Source: Paenibacillus sp. SYP-B4298 (GTDB lineage Bacteria; Bacillota; Bacilli; Paenibacillales; Paenibacillaceae). Taken from it: DNA of 64,000 nt. A model generated the notes under the pieces. The model did not search any database. It was not told the DNA's origin and was given only the letters and a program-made list of their open reading frames with translations. Position numbers and translations under genes: made by a program. Positions 63,834 through 64,000 of the stretch are shown one piece after another. The DNA lies in the NCBI RefSeq assembly GCF_027627475.1, contig NZ_CP115484.1:2030001-2094000 (forward strand), given 5' to 3'. Positions within the stretch are counted from its first letter, which is position 1, and each line of letters begins with the position of its first letter.

Positions 63834-64000
63834 TCAGAGGGCGGTGGTGGAAAGAGAGGATTCGACAGGCAGTACCGGCGCAATACGCTCGCGGCGGACA
63901 AGCTCATCTGTCGAGATGCGGCCAAAGCTGCGGATATAGCTGTCATGCCATAAGGCGAGAATATAGAGCGTGTATAGCCTTCTGGAATAATCGCCTTGTC
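63834..64000 (-). CDS. C-terminus of a gene entering from the right (partial)
   Basis: A minus-strand frame is open from the window edge to a TGA at 63836-63834 and gives 54 residues beginning QGDYSRRLYTLYILALWHDSYI and ending in VLPVESSLSTTAL. The LYTLYILALWHDSY stretch recalls the C-terminus of asparagine-synthetase-like proteins, but the fragment is too short to name. It has no start here, so only its end is seen. Confidence 0.45.
   Translation of the reverse strand, partial: QGDYSRRLYTLYILALWHDSYIRSFGRISTDELVRRERIAPVLPVESSLSTTAL

Noticed and set aside
63749-63946. A 65-residue minus-strand ORF at the right edge.
   Set aside because: A different frame (63834-64000) is open to the edge and more protein-like; this one overlaps the end of the ENA-like gene.

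Overview
The window reads as chromosome from an endospore-forming Bacillota, most like Paenibacillus. It has moderately high GC, strong GGAGG ribosome sites, an S-layer-anchored (SLH) GH10 xylanase, a XerS-type recombinase, a LexA-type SOS operator of the Bacillus form, and a collagen-like spore-surface protein. I saw no rRNA, tRNA, CRISPR array, phage block or transposase gene.

Layout. 1-1408: an FAD-dependent oxidoreductase whose frame is open to the window edge. 1502-9375: a sugar-uptake and catabolism operon on the + strand (SorC-type regulator, zinc alcohol dehydrogenase, FGGY kinase, Rbs-type ABC transporter, DeoC aldolase). 9526-12294: two Fur-box genes, an AraC-PBP fusion activator (Btr-like) and a paralogous siderophore-binding lipoprotein. 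12599-23154: a six-gene conserved-unknown system (MoxR-like AAA ATPase, DUF5682, VWA, DUF4132, SWIM zinc finger, small partner), a Gram-positive relative of the E. coli yehI-yehL-yehM-yehP-yehQ set. 23299-25323: a MarR-led operon. 25675-30636: tRNA hydroxylase TrhO and a multidomain xylanase. 30857-36456: a TVP38-family membrane protein, GNAT, HAD, and a second MoxR-DUF58-DUF4129 cassette. 36809-42299: response regulator, hybrid histidine kinase and a membrane-linked alpha/beta hydrolase. 42398-48430: XerS, a 34-residue small protein, an NlpC/P60 peptidase, three dif-like Xer sites, SOS-controlled dinB, and a divergent tyrosine recombinase/HTH pair.

49581-64000 looks like a surface-structure island. 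It holds a collagen-like BclA-type protein with a cysteine-containing N-terminus and a complete-looking CMP-legionaminic acid pathway in two convergent operons: legB-legC-legG-legI-acetyltransferase on +, and ptmE-ptmF-legF-ptmA on -. It also holds a Maf-type glycosyltransferase with two small coupled partners, and three small proteins that resemble the DUF3992 subunits of endospore appendages (ENA). No flagellin or flagellar gene is visible. The most economical reading is a nonulosonic-acid glycosylation system for a spore appendage or exosporium; flagellin glycosylation remains the main alternative.

The items most worth following up are the dif-like triplet between two recombinases, the ENA-Maf-legionaminate island, the MoxR/VWA/DUF5682/DUF4132/SWIM system, and an extragenic repeat present once in full (59820-59979) and once as an internally deleted hairpin that overlaps the deoC stop codon (9373-9416). 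All calls come from reading the sequence and from recalled family knowledge; no database search was run.
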